In this document: in pieces, positions 1-10,799 of the stretch
Layout: every line of letters starts with the position of its first letter
How positions within the stretch are numbered: position 1 is the stretch's first letter
Assembly: GCF_033958435.1 (NCBI RefSeq)
Contig: NC_134152.1
Coordinates: 15,176,001-15,240,000 of the forward strand
Length of the DNA: 64,000 nucleotides
DNA from: Carettochelys insculpta
Lineage: Eukaryota; Chordata; Testudines; Carettochelyidae
Reading direction: 5' to 3'
The notes under the pieces: generated by a model
Databases searched by the model: none
What the model was told of the DNA's origin: nothing
The model's input: only the letters and a program-made list of their open reading frames with translations
Translations under genes and position numbers: made by a program

Positions 1-446
1 ATGCCCTTGTGACCCAGGGGCCTGCCCCCTATGCCAGCACCACTCCTGTCAACTTCCATTGCCAATTTCCCATTCCTGGCTAATGGGAGTTATGGGAGGC
101 AGTGCTTGCAGGCAGAAGCAGTCTGCCATGACTCAGCTTCTTATCCCATGTAAAAAGCTGCAAGCCAGTTGATCTTTACTCTGACCTAGGTCTACAGATT
201 TTTTCAGAGCTTTTTTACCACCAGGTTTCTTCACCGGGATCCTCCTAGGATGGGAGAGGCAGTTTCAAAGGCCAGCTGACAAAAAAAAAAACTGGATTGC
301 TTTCCATTCCTTAAATGGGCATTCCCTCAGAGCAGGAACCTTTTTTAGCACTCCTCATCCCCAGGGAAATGGCAAGACTGTCACAAATGAAGACCTTTGG
401 AACAGAGCAGGACAAGAAAAAACTGACACTGAAATCAAGAGAAGAA

Positions 447-643
447 AGGGGGGGTGGCTATACCACACACTGAGAAAACCATCATCCAACATCGTCCGTC
501 AAGCTCTCGCATGGAACCCGCAAAGAAACCGCAAAAGAGGAAGACCTCAGACAATGTGGAGAAGGTCTACTGAGATTGAAGGACAACAACTGGGGTACTC
601 CTGGAGCCAGCTAGAAGTTTCCTCCCAAGACAGTATGAAGTGA
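447..643 (+). pseudogene. C-terminal tail of a non-LTR retrotransposon reverse transcriptase (5'-truncated)
   Basis: The frame ending at the TGA at 641-643 reads WLYHTLRKPSSNIVRQALAW, then NPQRNRKRGRPQTMWRRSTE, then a short tail with WSQLE. The pattern W-x-H-x-LR(K/M)P, a basic KRGRP patch and a T-x-WRR block is typical of the C-terminal tail of several LINE clades (RTE-like and relatives), where it follows the reverse-transcriptase thumb. It is clearly not the CR1 tail seen elsewhere in this window. No catalytic reverse-transcriptase domain lies upstream, so this is a 5'-truncated insertion of about 200 bases. It has no gene neighbours and no function is expected. The clade assignment is uncertain; that it is a retrotransposon tail is fairly secure. 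Confidence 0.6.
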
Positions 644-1146
644 AAGAGACTTGTAGATGACCCATGCTCCATGTGGAATACAAGGTTTAAGTAGTATCTC
701 CAGGGGAAAAAAAAATAGCAGGCTCAAGATGGAGTCCACTACCAGGTGGCACAGTCACATGTTTTTTCCAGGACCCACCACAATGTGTCCTGTAAGCCCA
801 AACAAGACAGACAAACCGTGACTGAAGTACTGAGTCATTAAGTTCCTGAAGCATTACTAATGGCCCTCATTAGCATATTTGGCCACAGACATTTAAATAC
901 CTATGTTCTATAGTACACAATAAGTGTGAACTCAAAGACCAAGTTATGAACAGCAGCAGAAGAAAGGTGTGGACTAAACTGATAGAAGTGAGCTGAAATA
1001 AAAAAAAATGCCTACCAATCTGAAAAGTAATTAGGGCTGCACTTCTGTATAGCTGGCTGACTGCTGGGCACTGAGGAAGACACAGGAGCATATCTGGAGT
1101 ACAGTGGATATGAAGTCATTAGATGGAAACCTAGGGATTACAGGGA

Positions 1147-1415
1147 TGGACCATGTTCAGAACAAACATGAGAGGAAGTCTGAAGGTGGCACCAATTACG
1201 GAAAAATGGAGGGAATCAAGATTTAGATGGTCTGAGCATGTAAAAACAAAGAACAGGAAACAAGCTGTTTCACTTCTCTTAGAGTAAGACCTAAAATGAG
1301 ATGGATTGACATCATTCAATAGAAGCTGATTAGCTGCAGAGTTTCCAAGGAACAGATTAGAACAGAGAACTCAGAAGACTATGTTGATAGGATTAATGCT
1401 AGAAGAATAAGTTAC
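1147..1415 (+). pseudogene. Second LINE reverse-transcriptase C-terminal fragment
   Basis: One frame reads TMFRTNMRGSLKVAPITEKW and RESRFRWSEHVK up to a stop at 1285-1287. After a frameshift the sequence resumes as RPKMRWIDII. The order (N-x-x-x-RGSLKVAPI, E-x-R-x-RW-x-x-HV, then RPKxRWID) is the familiar tail of many non-LTR reverse transcriptases. It differs from the tail at 447-643, so two different insertions or subfamilies lie within 1 kb. At least one frameshift and one internal stop mark it as dead. It is 5'-truncated with no endonuclease or catalytic domain. Identity rests on motif recognition only. Confidence 0.55.
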
Positions 1416-3331
1416 ACTGAGATTCTGAATTTAATATATTTGAAATTGCTGGATCTTATTTAGTTCAAATAATGATATTTTATACCCTCTAACAGCTATC
1501 CCAATGTTTTATTCAGGCTTCCACTTTTTCACCCAAAACATTTTATACTTGTTTAATATGTTCTTAAAGCTATTTACATATCCCACACGTTTGTTGGGTG
1601 AATAGCACCAGTAAGCACACTGCCTAAATCTGGGGGGTGGGGGGGGGGTGGAAATGGCCAGAACCACCACGGCAAGCCCCAAACCAAAGTGCCATGAGAC
1701 CTTCAGCATCCTTACCTGAGCAGGCAGGACTTCAGTTTCTAGAAGTATTTTAACAGGCTGAGAGTTGAGACATATGAAGTGAGCCATTCATTTAGTTCAA
1801 AGAGAAATTAGCTTACCTGAATGAAATAAGCACACTCAGGCTCCAGAAATAGAACTGGGTGCCCTGTTTCCCAGTCCTCTCAAAATGCTCCTTCCACATA
1901 ACAATTCAGATGGCAAAAGTGGTGGAGAAAGGCAACAGACCACATACGTGGCAAAGGTAAAGGGACAACAGAAGAGTATCAGTTAAGCACTCTGTCCACA
2001 CAGTTATTTTTAAGTTTTGTATGCAAATAATTAAGCTAAGTAAACAATCCAAAACCAGAATTTACGGAAACACCTTAACTGTAACATGCAGACGAAATGT
2101 AAGACTCAAACTGCTTTCACGCTGCTGCGCAGGTGCTTCCTTTTCACTTTAATAGGAGTTATACACACTAGGTCTTTAAATCAGCAGCACAAAATAATGG
2201 GCACACTGTAGCTCCTTTGTGCAGACTATCACTACTCCGCAGCAAATTCTGGCCTCTGATCCTCCAAAACTGTCTGCTCATCTCCCTGCTCCCCTTCTGG
2301 TCCCCCCAACCCCACCACCACAGAGTGGGCTATTCATTCACTGTAGTGAGTAATGCTGTTACTTAGTGGAGATGAATCACAGAGCTCTCTGTGGAGACTC
2401 AACAGTGCAGCATAAAATCCAACTACAACTAACAAGAGAAGTTGGGGTGCCTGAGGAATAACTACACAGTGCTGCTCCTGCTCCCCAGCCCTGCCCACTT
2501 TCGCCCAAACCCAGATTCCATTCCAACTAGCTGCTCATGAAATCGAAGAGCTGAATGCCAAGTGACAAATTCTGTTCCAGTGAGTGACGCACAAAGATAT
2601 TCACTGTGGGAGAGCAGTAGGAAACAGAGGTTGTGAAACTTTCATAACCATACTCAATTCACTGATGACACATCTGAGGGTGGGAACAGTTTAAAACAAT
2701 TCAAAACCAGACAAATCCTGAGTAGTTAAAATTCTCCTCCCCATTAAATAACGGGAACTTTCAACTGAGTTCAGGTCAGAGTTCACTGGAGCCCAGAACC
2801 TCTGAGCAAGCTTCCAGGTATACATTCAAGGTTCAAATTCACATCCTAACTTGAAACCACTGACTAACAAGCAAGAGATTCTGCTGACCACTCTGCACAG
2901 AAAATTGAGCATCTAGTTGCCTTGATATTGGAGACATTACAAGCTTTAGGAAAAATAACCCCCAAAAGAGAACTTTTTAGTTAAGAATTTACTATGGAAG
3001 TTCAGATTATTACAACATTTCCATCAAGGATGTACAAGAGGTGCAAAAAGACATTCAGGATAAAACTTGGACTTAGTAATTCTGAGTTGGCTCAAAGGCA
3101 CCTATGCACAGTGGAGGAAGAGTAAACAGGGTATGTGCTGATGAGTGCACAAAAATATTTTTCCATCATGTTTAACTATTAAAAAGCCCTCTAATTCCCA
3201 TTAAAGCGGAGAAGCAGGCCCTAACTACATAGTTTTTGTAACAACTACATGTTTTTATTTTGATTAAGAAAAGATGGGGGTTAAGTTGCTAACTTGTACT
3301 GGCTTCTGTGTTGTAAAACACAGTAATGCAG
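1416..3331. other. Unannotated stretch, no gene seen
   Basis: This stretch holds no convincing exon or recognised repeat. It has a short G-rich run near 1630-1650 and otherwise ordinary AT-leaning sequence. Confidence 0.5.
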
Positions 3332-3388
3332 ATAGACTATGTCTACACTAGAGGGTTTTGTCAACAAAACCTGGGAAGCGTCCACACT

Positions 3389-3415
3389 AAAAAAAAAAAA
3401 AAAAAAAAAAAAAAA
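3389..3415 (+). repeat. Poly(A) tract inside the Harbinger left arm
   Basis: An uninterrupted run of about 27 A bases lies just inside the left terminal repeat. It is probably an expanded homopolymer rather than a retroposon tail, because the inverted-repeat sequence continues on both sides. Confidence 0.7.
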
Positions 3416-3769
3416 GCCTTCTGTCAACAGAAAACAGCACTCTTGTCAACAGCCTTTTTCCAATGAGGCAGAACGCCTTTGTCAAAAGAATCTGTAGACA
3501 AAAACAAGTGTGGATACTCAAGGGGCCTTTTGCTGACAGAACAGTTCTCCATGGTGCTGGCCACCAGGCTGGGGCGGGGGGGGGAGGGGGCAACAACACA
3601 CCCAGCACCCTGTCCACAGCAATCACAGCTCTATGCTCTTTGCCTCCAGCCATTCTTAAAGCCACAAGAAGCCCCAGGAACCCTGTTGCAGGAAGCTGAG
3701 CGCATGCAAGCAGCAGAGCCACAAGCTCCTCGTCCCGCATGCCCTCTCATCCACTCTGCAGCATCACCC

Positions 3770-5094
3770 CCAGTCATGGCTGACAGCCAGCAGCCCCATG
3801 ACACTTCAGAGGCAGGAGTCGTCCCAGGAGCTCCCCTGGGGCAGCAAGTGATCGGCCCCCTCATGGACTGGGCCCAACATCCAGGCCCTCATCAGGCTAT
3901 TGGCAGAGGAGGACATTCTCTTGGACCCCGCCCACCAAGAGGCAAAATGCCCCACCATACACCTGGCTCGCCACCGCCCTGGCAGTAAGGAGCCACCCTG
4001 CCCGGACTACAGAACAAGTCTGGGTGAAGACAAGGAGCTGAGGCAGGGGCACACCCCGGCCTGGGATGCAGCCAAAAGATCAGGGACAGGACCCACAACC
4101 CACCCTTACTATAATAACCTACAAAGCCTCCTGAGAGCCAAAGACTCCCGCATCTCACTTGCTGCTGTGGACACAGCCGAGGAGCCCCTTATCCAGAGTC
4201 AAAGGAGCAGCAGCCCAGGACCCAGCTGAAGCCACATGGTGACACTGCCTTGAAGGCCAGCAAGGGACCTCTGGTCATTACCCTGGATTTGGGCCCCTCC
4301 TCCAGCCAGGGCACATCCAAGGTGCCCCTGGACCTGATGGAGGGACCCTTGGTAAGCTCCCCATGCACCATACACTCCAGGGGTTGGGGGGAGGGAGCCA
4401 AACCTTGCCACAGCTGGAAGTGGGCCAGCCACATGGCCACGGGCCTGACCCAGCACACACCACCAAGGAGTGCAGCTACTGGCACACAGGCAGGAGTCAG
4501 CACCCACTTCCGCAGACAGCACTGCGAGCCGCACATGCATGCGGGGGGCTCAGGTGAGGGCCACGCTGTGCCCCGAACATCCAACACCCATGCAGGGACC
4601 CCTATGGGGCCAGCCCCTCCCCATCCCAGCCACTAGCCTGTCAAGCAGGATGGCTGGGGCTCAGCAGTCAACCTGGTCCCCAAGACACCACAGGATCCCT
4701 CCGCAACAGGGCCCGCCATGCAGGGTGCATGCTGTCCCTTGGCCTGGGGGTGGTGGCTGTGGCTTATGGTGGGTGAGGGGGCAGGGTTTTTACGAGCTGT
4801 GTTGCAGGAATGACTCACTATCCGTCCTTCATCTCTCCCTTACCGCTACACCATCTGAGAGCTGGGCCCGACTCAGCATGCTGCCTGGGCCTCCCAGCCC
4901 CATCCCAGGACTGGCACCCAAGAAAGTCAACACCCCACCATGTGCAGGAAGGGCGCAGCCAGAGGGATCATCGCCTATATGGCTGCCTCTGGAGAAGAAA
5001 GCCTCCTGGATCAGCGGCTGAGGGAGGACCGGAAGCGGCAGATATCGTCCTGGGACCAACTGATGTCCCACCTAGACGCCACCACCAGTACCTG
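3770..5094 (+). pseudogene. Harbinger accessory protein remnant (SANT/Myb-like DNA-binding protein)
   Basis: Around 3868-3960 the plus strand reads SWTGPNIQALIRLLAEEDIL, matching the first helix of the SANT/Myb-like domain of Harbinger accessory proteins, where a conserved W is followed by an EVxALIxLWG-type helix. Near 4990-5090 it reads ESLLDQRLREDRKRQISSW, the charged C-terminal helix that such proteins carry. Between these lie proline-rich low-complexity sequence and frame changes. In this family the accessory protein binds the transposon ends and helps bring the transposase into the nucleus. The gene converges with the transposase. Frameshifts show it is dead, and its exact start and exon limits cannot be fixed. 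Confidence 0.5.
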
Positions 5095-5665
5095 GTAGTA
5101 CCAGTTGGCCTAGTCACTCGTTCCTGCCACCTCCATTCCCCACCACCCCTGCCCTGCCCCCAATGGCCATTTCCCAAGGGGTGTTGGACCTCAGTGCAGT
5201 GGCTGCCCTCCCTCCCCCCAGGCTCCTCCCGCCATGCCAACACCGCCCCCCCCCATTCACCTGCCAAGCCCAACCCATCCATGTCTCCCTGTGCTCATAG
5301 CCCCCCACAGGAACAGGGACCCCAAACCCGCAGCAGGAGATGATCCTGGGGCCAGCGCCACTTGGGGAGGCCAGCTCCCCCATCCAAGTTTTGATGGACC
5401 CCACCCTTCTGTCCCAAGCCCCCACCATACACACAACCTATATTGCACCCTGTAAATGGTTTAAGACAATGTTTCTTTTACTCCTTGTTCTACACATTAG
5501 TAAAAAAGTTGTATGTTCACCAGCCCCATGCCCCTCTTTAATGAGGAGAGGGCGAATGGGAGGGCTCGTGGTGGGGACACTGTGAGGATGCAGGCCAGAG
5601 GCCCCCGCTGGGGGTGCCCTGGAGAACGTCATTGGGGGCTGTGGAAGAAGCACTCCCTCAGGGTC

Positions 5666-6857
5666 TCACAGATCCACAGCCCATCCTGATAGGCCTGATG
5701 GACAGGAGCTGCACGCAGCTGTTTGTGGCAGTGGCCAGCATCTACCCCCTACCACCCTGGGAGGAAGGCTTCCCATTTCCTCTCCACTATGTTGTGGAGG
5801 GCACACCACGCTCCCCACAGCTTGGAGGACACTGTGCTCCCCCACATTCAGCCAGGGCAGGAGGCACCTAAACCATGCCTTCAGACAACTAAGGCACCCT
5901 CCACCTGGTTCCATGTACGGTTGAACTGGGTACTGAAGAGCTCCTGGCTTGAGCCAGGGCACGAGGGGGTAGGCAGCATCCCACCCACCCCCCGCCCCAT
6001 GTACAAATTCATGTCCATGTCTCCAACCACCAGCTCCCAGCACAGAAAGTAGGTGCCTGCCTCCATACTCTGGCACAGGCTGGAGTTGTGTAACACGTTA
6101 GCATCGTGTGCCTGGCCTGACCATCTGACATGCACGTCGAGGCACCATTCCCATTGGTCAGCCAGGGTCTGCAACCCCATGAAATAGTATCCCTTGTGAC
6201 TGATGTACCATGCCACACTGTGGTCTGGGGCATGGATGAAGATATGGGTTCTGTCGATCACTCAGAAGGAGTTGGGGGAACCCCAAGGTAGTGAAGCCAG
6301 CCACAATCGCATCCAGGTCTGAGATACGGATGACCCTCCGGAGGTTGATGGCAGTCTCTACGTGCAATGGGGCAAGACCAAAACATATACCTGAGAGACT
6401 GAGGGAGTCAGTCCCTGAGCCCTGTCGGATTCCCCCACGCACTTCACAGGGGTGGGCTCCCGCAGCAAGTCTGTGAGAGGGCAGGAAGGCATGGTCCCCC
6501 AGGGCTGTGGCTTCCCCCACTTCTCAACTCCACCCCTTGCACTCCCGACCCCACTCCCCAAGGGTTCCCCTTGGGCAAGGCCCCCTTTCCCCTCTCCCCT
6601 TTGCAGGGCCTGCAGATGCAGCTCAGGAGTGCCTTACCTGCACAAGGACAGCCCTGATGGTGGACTTCCCCACACCATAATAGTTCCCGACAGAGCAGTA
6701 GCTCTCCAGAGTGGTGAGCTTCCAGAGGGTGATGGTGACCCACTTCTCTAGGGGGGTTGCGGTACATAGCCAGGTGTCCTGTCTGCAGAGGGTGGGGGCA
6801 AGCCAGGCATGGAGTTCCAGGAAGGTATCCTTCCACATGCACAAGTTCTGGACTCAC
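5666..6857 (-). pseudogene. PIF/Harbinger (HARBI1-like) transposase remnant
   Basis: Read on the minus strand, the N-terminal helical part appears at 6844-6623 with LELHAWLAPTL, SYCSVGNYYGVGKSTIRAVL. It is followed after an intron-like gap by VIRISDLDAIVAGFTTLGFP (about 6385-6290). The DDE core follows as IDRTHIFIHAPDHSVAWYIS (from 6258), SGQAHDANVL, then in another frame DAAYPLVPWLKP (about 5960), and the Glu region NRTWNQVEGAL. These correspond to the first Asp, second Asp and Glu blocks of PIF/Harbinger transposases. At least three frame changes break the gene. In life the protein would cut the element ends and integrate them with a 3-bp duplication. The family call is firm; exon borders are approximate. 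Confidence 0.8.
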
Positions 6858-7599
6858 TGCTGGTCATCCCACTGCCCCATGACCAGCCAGTCCCACCAGT
6901 CGGAATTGGTGCTGTACCTCTAAACCCATCTGGTCACCCAGTAGGGGGTGGTGAGCGCAGGTGGGGCCCTGGGCCCCTGTGGGCATGCTCCCTGTACCAG
7001 TAGCAGGCACAGCTCCCCAGAGGAGGTGGAGGATGGCAGTGATCAGTGCTCAGTTGCAGCACCAGCAACTGGGAGTGGGTCCAGCACAAGCCTCGGGGCT
7101 GCGCTAGGCACCATTGTTATCTGGAAAGGTCAAACTCTCACAGAAAGTGTGAAAGCCCTGCAGTAGCTATGCCATCACTTGGTCAGGTAGGTGAGCCTCA
7201 GCTTGAGCAGGAAAGGTGGTGGGGCGGAGAGTCCCTTTAAGGGCACACTTGCCAGGGCTCCCAGAAGGACTTGCCGTCCATGCAACCCTGTATGACAGGG
7301 TTCTGGGACCCATTTTAATCAAGAAAACGGCCAGGCACTCGGAGCTCTGTCGACAAAACCAGATTTTAAAAAAGAGCTATCTTCTGTGTGCGTGGACTTG
7401 ATCTGTCAACAGAAGTTTTGTCAGAAGACCTCTTCCAACAGCAACTTCTGTTGACAGATCACTCTAGTGTAGATGTAGCCATAGAGTTTAAGTAGCACAG
7501 GAAAAATAAGGACAATGCCTAACATGCCTGAAACATCTGCTGTAACCTATGCTCACCCCTACAACACAACACAGCCAATTAATTCAAACATAAGCCTGT

Positions 7600-8025
7600 G
7601 GCCTCGTCTTCACAGAGAAGCCTAGCGGTATTTTTATCATGATCTGCTAGTACACATGAAGACTAACAAGTACCTTGCCCAAACGTGGGTTTTGTCTGTA
7701 CTTAAAAGTTAGTGCCACCTGGCTACATGAGTCAGGATATGAGGGAACAACCCCCACACACACACCCTCCACCAACCAACACAGGTATGCCAATCTAACC
7801 CCCCACGCCACCCAGTGTGGACACAGCTGCATTAATAAAAACAATCAATATAGCCATCTTCCTGTTGAAGGGATGTTCCTACATAGAGACAAAAACCCTT
7901 CTCTTGATATAGGCTGTGCCCACACTAGGAGATTGTGTTCACATTGCCATGCCGATAGAATCTCTTTAGCATACATACAGTTTAAGACTGTACTCTGGAC
8001 TAGTAACCACATTAGCCAACACACA
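7600..8025. repeat. Possible small TIR repeat
   Basis: The left side (ggcctcgtcttcacagag) and later text with a tgtgcccacactagg block resemble degraded versions of the GGC...GTCTACAC ends used by other short elements here. I could not find a clean inverted partner or target duplication, so this is a weak call. Confidence 0.25.
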
Positions 8026-8884
8026 ATAAAAAGAAACTTTATGTGGATGAAATTATGTTTGGCTGAACTCATTTCTCATTGAAGAAAATGCACCCGTGAT
8101 GACAGGACTCAGATGTGCACTGTGGGAAGCCAAAAACAAAAGAGAAGGCCATAGGAACCAGGAAGTGTATAGAATGACAGGGTGACTTGCAGGACTGGAA
8201 CAGGTCAGAAGTAGAAAGAGGAAAAAATGAGTCACTGACTTAACTTTTAATCCATAATTGTTGGTTGGGCTGGTTTCCTAAAGCTTAGTTTCAGTCTGTA
8301 TATGTTTAAAGTATTACGTGGCATGCACAGTATCCATGACAATTCAAGAGCTGGAAAAAGGGGACAGTAAATTTGAGGCTTTATTAATATGGATTTTTAA
8401 AAGATAGGTTTATGAACAAATTATCGGCTACAGTTTGTCAGATTACAAGTGTTACATTTTAAATGTCTTATGTTACCAATATTAAAACTGAAGCAAACTT
8501 AAAAATATGCCTCCATTATTTATGGGTTGGGTTGGTTGGTGTTTTTATTTATTTTACTTAGTTCTATTATTTGTTTACAGACCATTTCCTGCTTTGCATG
8601 CTTACAAGGCAAACTAAAAACTGGTTCAACTTGTTTATTGTTGCATTTATTCATATATATTTATATCATATCACCCTATGATACTAATTAGCAAATCTCA
8701 AGGGGGCATTGTTAAACAAAAACTACTACTATAATTACATTGGTAAAACTAAAAATGTCATCTTTTACTTTGTTGAAGTTACACTGGACAGGTACAGGCC
8801 CAAAAGACGTCTGATTCAGAGAATAGTGCAGACTGTATTTCCCAAGTCATTGGTGTCTGCATCCAATCATGTTTAGCCTCTACA

Positions 8885-9106
8885 GCTGGGTCTACACATT
8901 CCCAAAAGTGATTGGGAACAAGGGAATTTCGAAGTCTGGGGTTTATTCTGAAACCCCTGCATCTACATGACCAGTTTGCATTTTGAAACTGGCCACCATT
9001 GTGCTAATAAGGTGCTGAATATTCATATCAGCCCCTCATTAACCAGCTCTGATCCACGTCATTTAAACACTCCTTCTGAAAGGGAGGGGCATGTGTCAAC
9101 ATGGCC
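8885..9106. mobile_element. Short TIR element (Harbinger-type miniature)
   Basis: The segment begins ctgggtctacacattccc and ends in a degraded inverse, gcatgtgtcaacatggcc. It contains the gctaataagg and tcattaac motifs shared with the other miniatures of this window. No exact 3-bp duplication is evident. It is non-coding. Confidence 0.45.
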
Positions 9107-9109
9107 TAT

Positions 9110-9850
9110 TAGGGGTTACATACTTGCTACTTGCTTTGTGTCTGTTCATAACTGGAGTGAGGTCCTTTGCGTAAGGCTAGGCAGTGCTTTTATAGTTAAC
9201 AAAAAGAGGAACTGTTACTCGGCAAGCTCCCCGTCCTTCCTGCCAAGGTGGGATTCCATGGTGCTGATACTAGTACCAGCCAAAAAAAAAAAAAAGGGCG
9301 GGAGGCAGCACTTAGACTAGGAGGACATTAGATTATCATTAATTTCTGTTATTGAGGTCAGGTATAAGAACACAGACCAGAGACTGACTTGCTGATGATG
9401 GCAGAGTATAGGAAACAGCAACCACCTCTCTCTGTGAAACACTAGTCGTTTTAGTTTTCTGTCCTTCTCCTAAAAATGTCCAGTTCAACATCCTGGTTTG
9501 ATTAAATGTATCAGGGGCGGGACGGCTCTCCTACATGTCTCTGCTTGGAATTTACAACTGCGGGGTTGTTTAGTTGGTTTTTAGATGCTTCTTAGGAAGT
9601 CAGAGAAGAGCTGTGCCTCCTTTACAGATAGCTCAGCAGATCTGGATGTTGCCAAACATGGAACTCAACAGAAAAACTAGACTCTGTATTAAGTTAAGAG
9701 GAATGCCTGCAAACACGCCAGTTCAAAAACCAAGTGACAAAGTAATGTGAGGCACGTGTTTAATGTGTCCTACATACAGAGCAGGGAAAAGATATGTTAT
9801 TACAATGCAGATCACAGTGACAGGCACCTTAGCCATACTTCAGATACAGT
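9110..9850. other. Unannotated stretch
   Basis: No exon or recognised repeat is seen. A run of 13 A bases lies near 9283. Confidence 0.4.
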
Positions 9851-9857
9851 CTACCTT

Positions 9858-10799
9858 GGGGTGGGGAACCCCCGGCCCAGATCAGGACCACAGTTTGTCT
9901 GGATTCAGACCCTGAGGCTTGGGGCTCCCCTCCCCATCATCCAGACCACAGCAGGCAGGGAGCCCCAAGCCTCAACAGCCTGAGTCAGGCAAGCTGGGGT
10001 CAGATCCAGCCCATGGATTCTAATAGGATGGTAGGGGGCAGGGAGGGAAGCAGGAAGCACCTCTGCACAGTGGCACTGCCCCTTGCTGCTGTTCCCCCAG
10101 CCAGGGAAAGAGGAGGTGGAGCAGAAGCGCTTCCTGGAGGCTTTATCCGACCACTCTGAATGGCCAGAATACCAGCCAACCAGAGTGGCAGAGGGCGGTG
10201 CCTAGCAGCAGGGAGAGGAGACAAAACCACATGCATCAGGGGGTGCTACACAGTTAAGCTGCACCCGTTACACAGATCCCCATCCTACCCACTTCCTGCA
10301 ACTTCCCTCCTGCCCAGACCCTCATCCTACCTGTTTTCTGCACCCTCCTTTCCACCCCAATCCTACTCCTGCTCCCTCCAGTCCCACAGTGACCCCTCCC
10401 TTTCAGACACTGCACTCTAAACCCTCCTGCACCCTGACTCCCACAGACCCCCCCCCCCACCCTCCCCTTCTGTCCACACCCCCAATCCCCAGCCCACTCC
10501 TGTGCCTTTTCTCTCACCCACACCTCATCCCTTTCCCACTTCCTGGCAGCCCCACACACACTGAACCCCTCATTTTTTGGGCCCATCCCAAAGGACTATC
10601 GAAAACGTACTAGCCCTGGCCCCCAAAGGCTCTGGGACTGGTCTGCGAGGGAATGGAGAGAGAGTTTCTCCATTTTTTTTCCCCCCAGTTAGAAACCACA
10701 ACAGTGAGGGTTTGGTTTTTTTGCACTTCTCACTTGTGTAGCTCCCCAAAAGATGCGTCTGTGAATCAATAGTCCACAACCCAAAAGATTTGCCACCCT
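9858..10799. mobile_element. Possible hAT-type non-autonomous element
   Basis: The left edge ggggtggggaacc and the right edge ggtaggg-type inverse (ttgccacccta) resemble the hAT-style ends found in vertebrate miniatures. The interior is a C-rich, stop-poor low-complexity region (10230-10560) without a credible protein. The edges are imperfect and an 8-bp duplication is not clear, so the assignment is tentative. Confidence 0.3.

Larger units (their letters stand above)
3335..7480. mobile_element. Two-gene PIF/Harbinger DNA transposon, complete but decayed
   Basis: The left end (gactatgtctacactagag from 3335) and the inverted right end (ctctagtgtagatgtagcc, ending 7480) form terminal inverted repeats that continue into a shared ttttgtcaac-type block. 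The element is flanked by ATA at 3332-3334 and again at 7481-7483, a clean 3-bp target duplication. Inside are two decayed genes that converge near 5.5 kb: a plus-strand SANT/Myb-like accessory gene and a minus-strand transposase. This two-gene arrangement is the hallmark of PIF/Harbinger elements. Length is about 4.1 kb. Frameshifts in both genes mean it is not autonomous now. Confidence 0.8.

Noticed and set aside
10230..10613. Overlapping open frames in a C-rich region
   Set aside because: Low-complexity translation in both strands without a domain; explained by composition.
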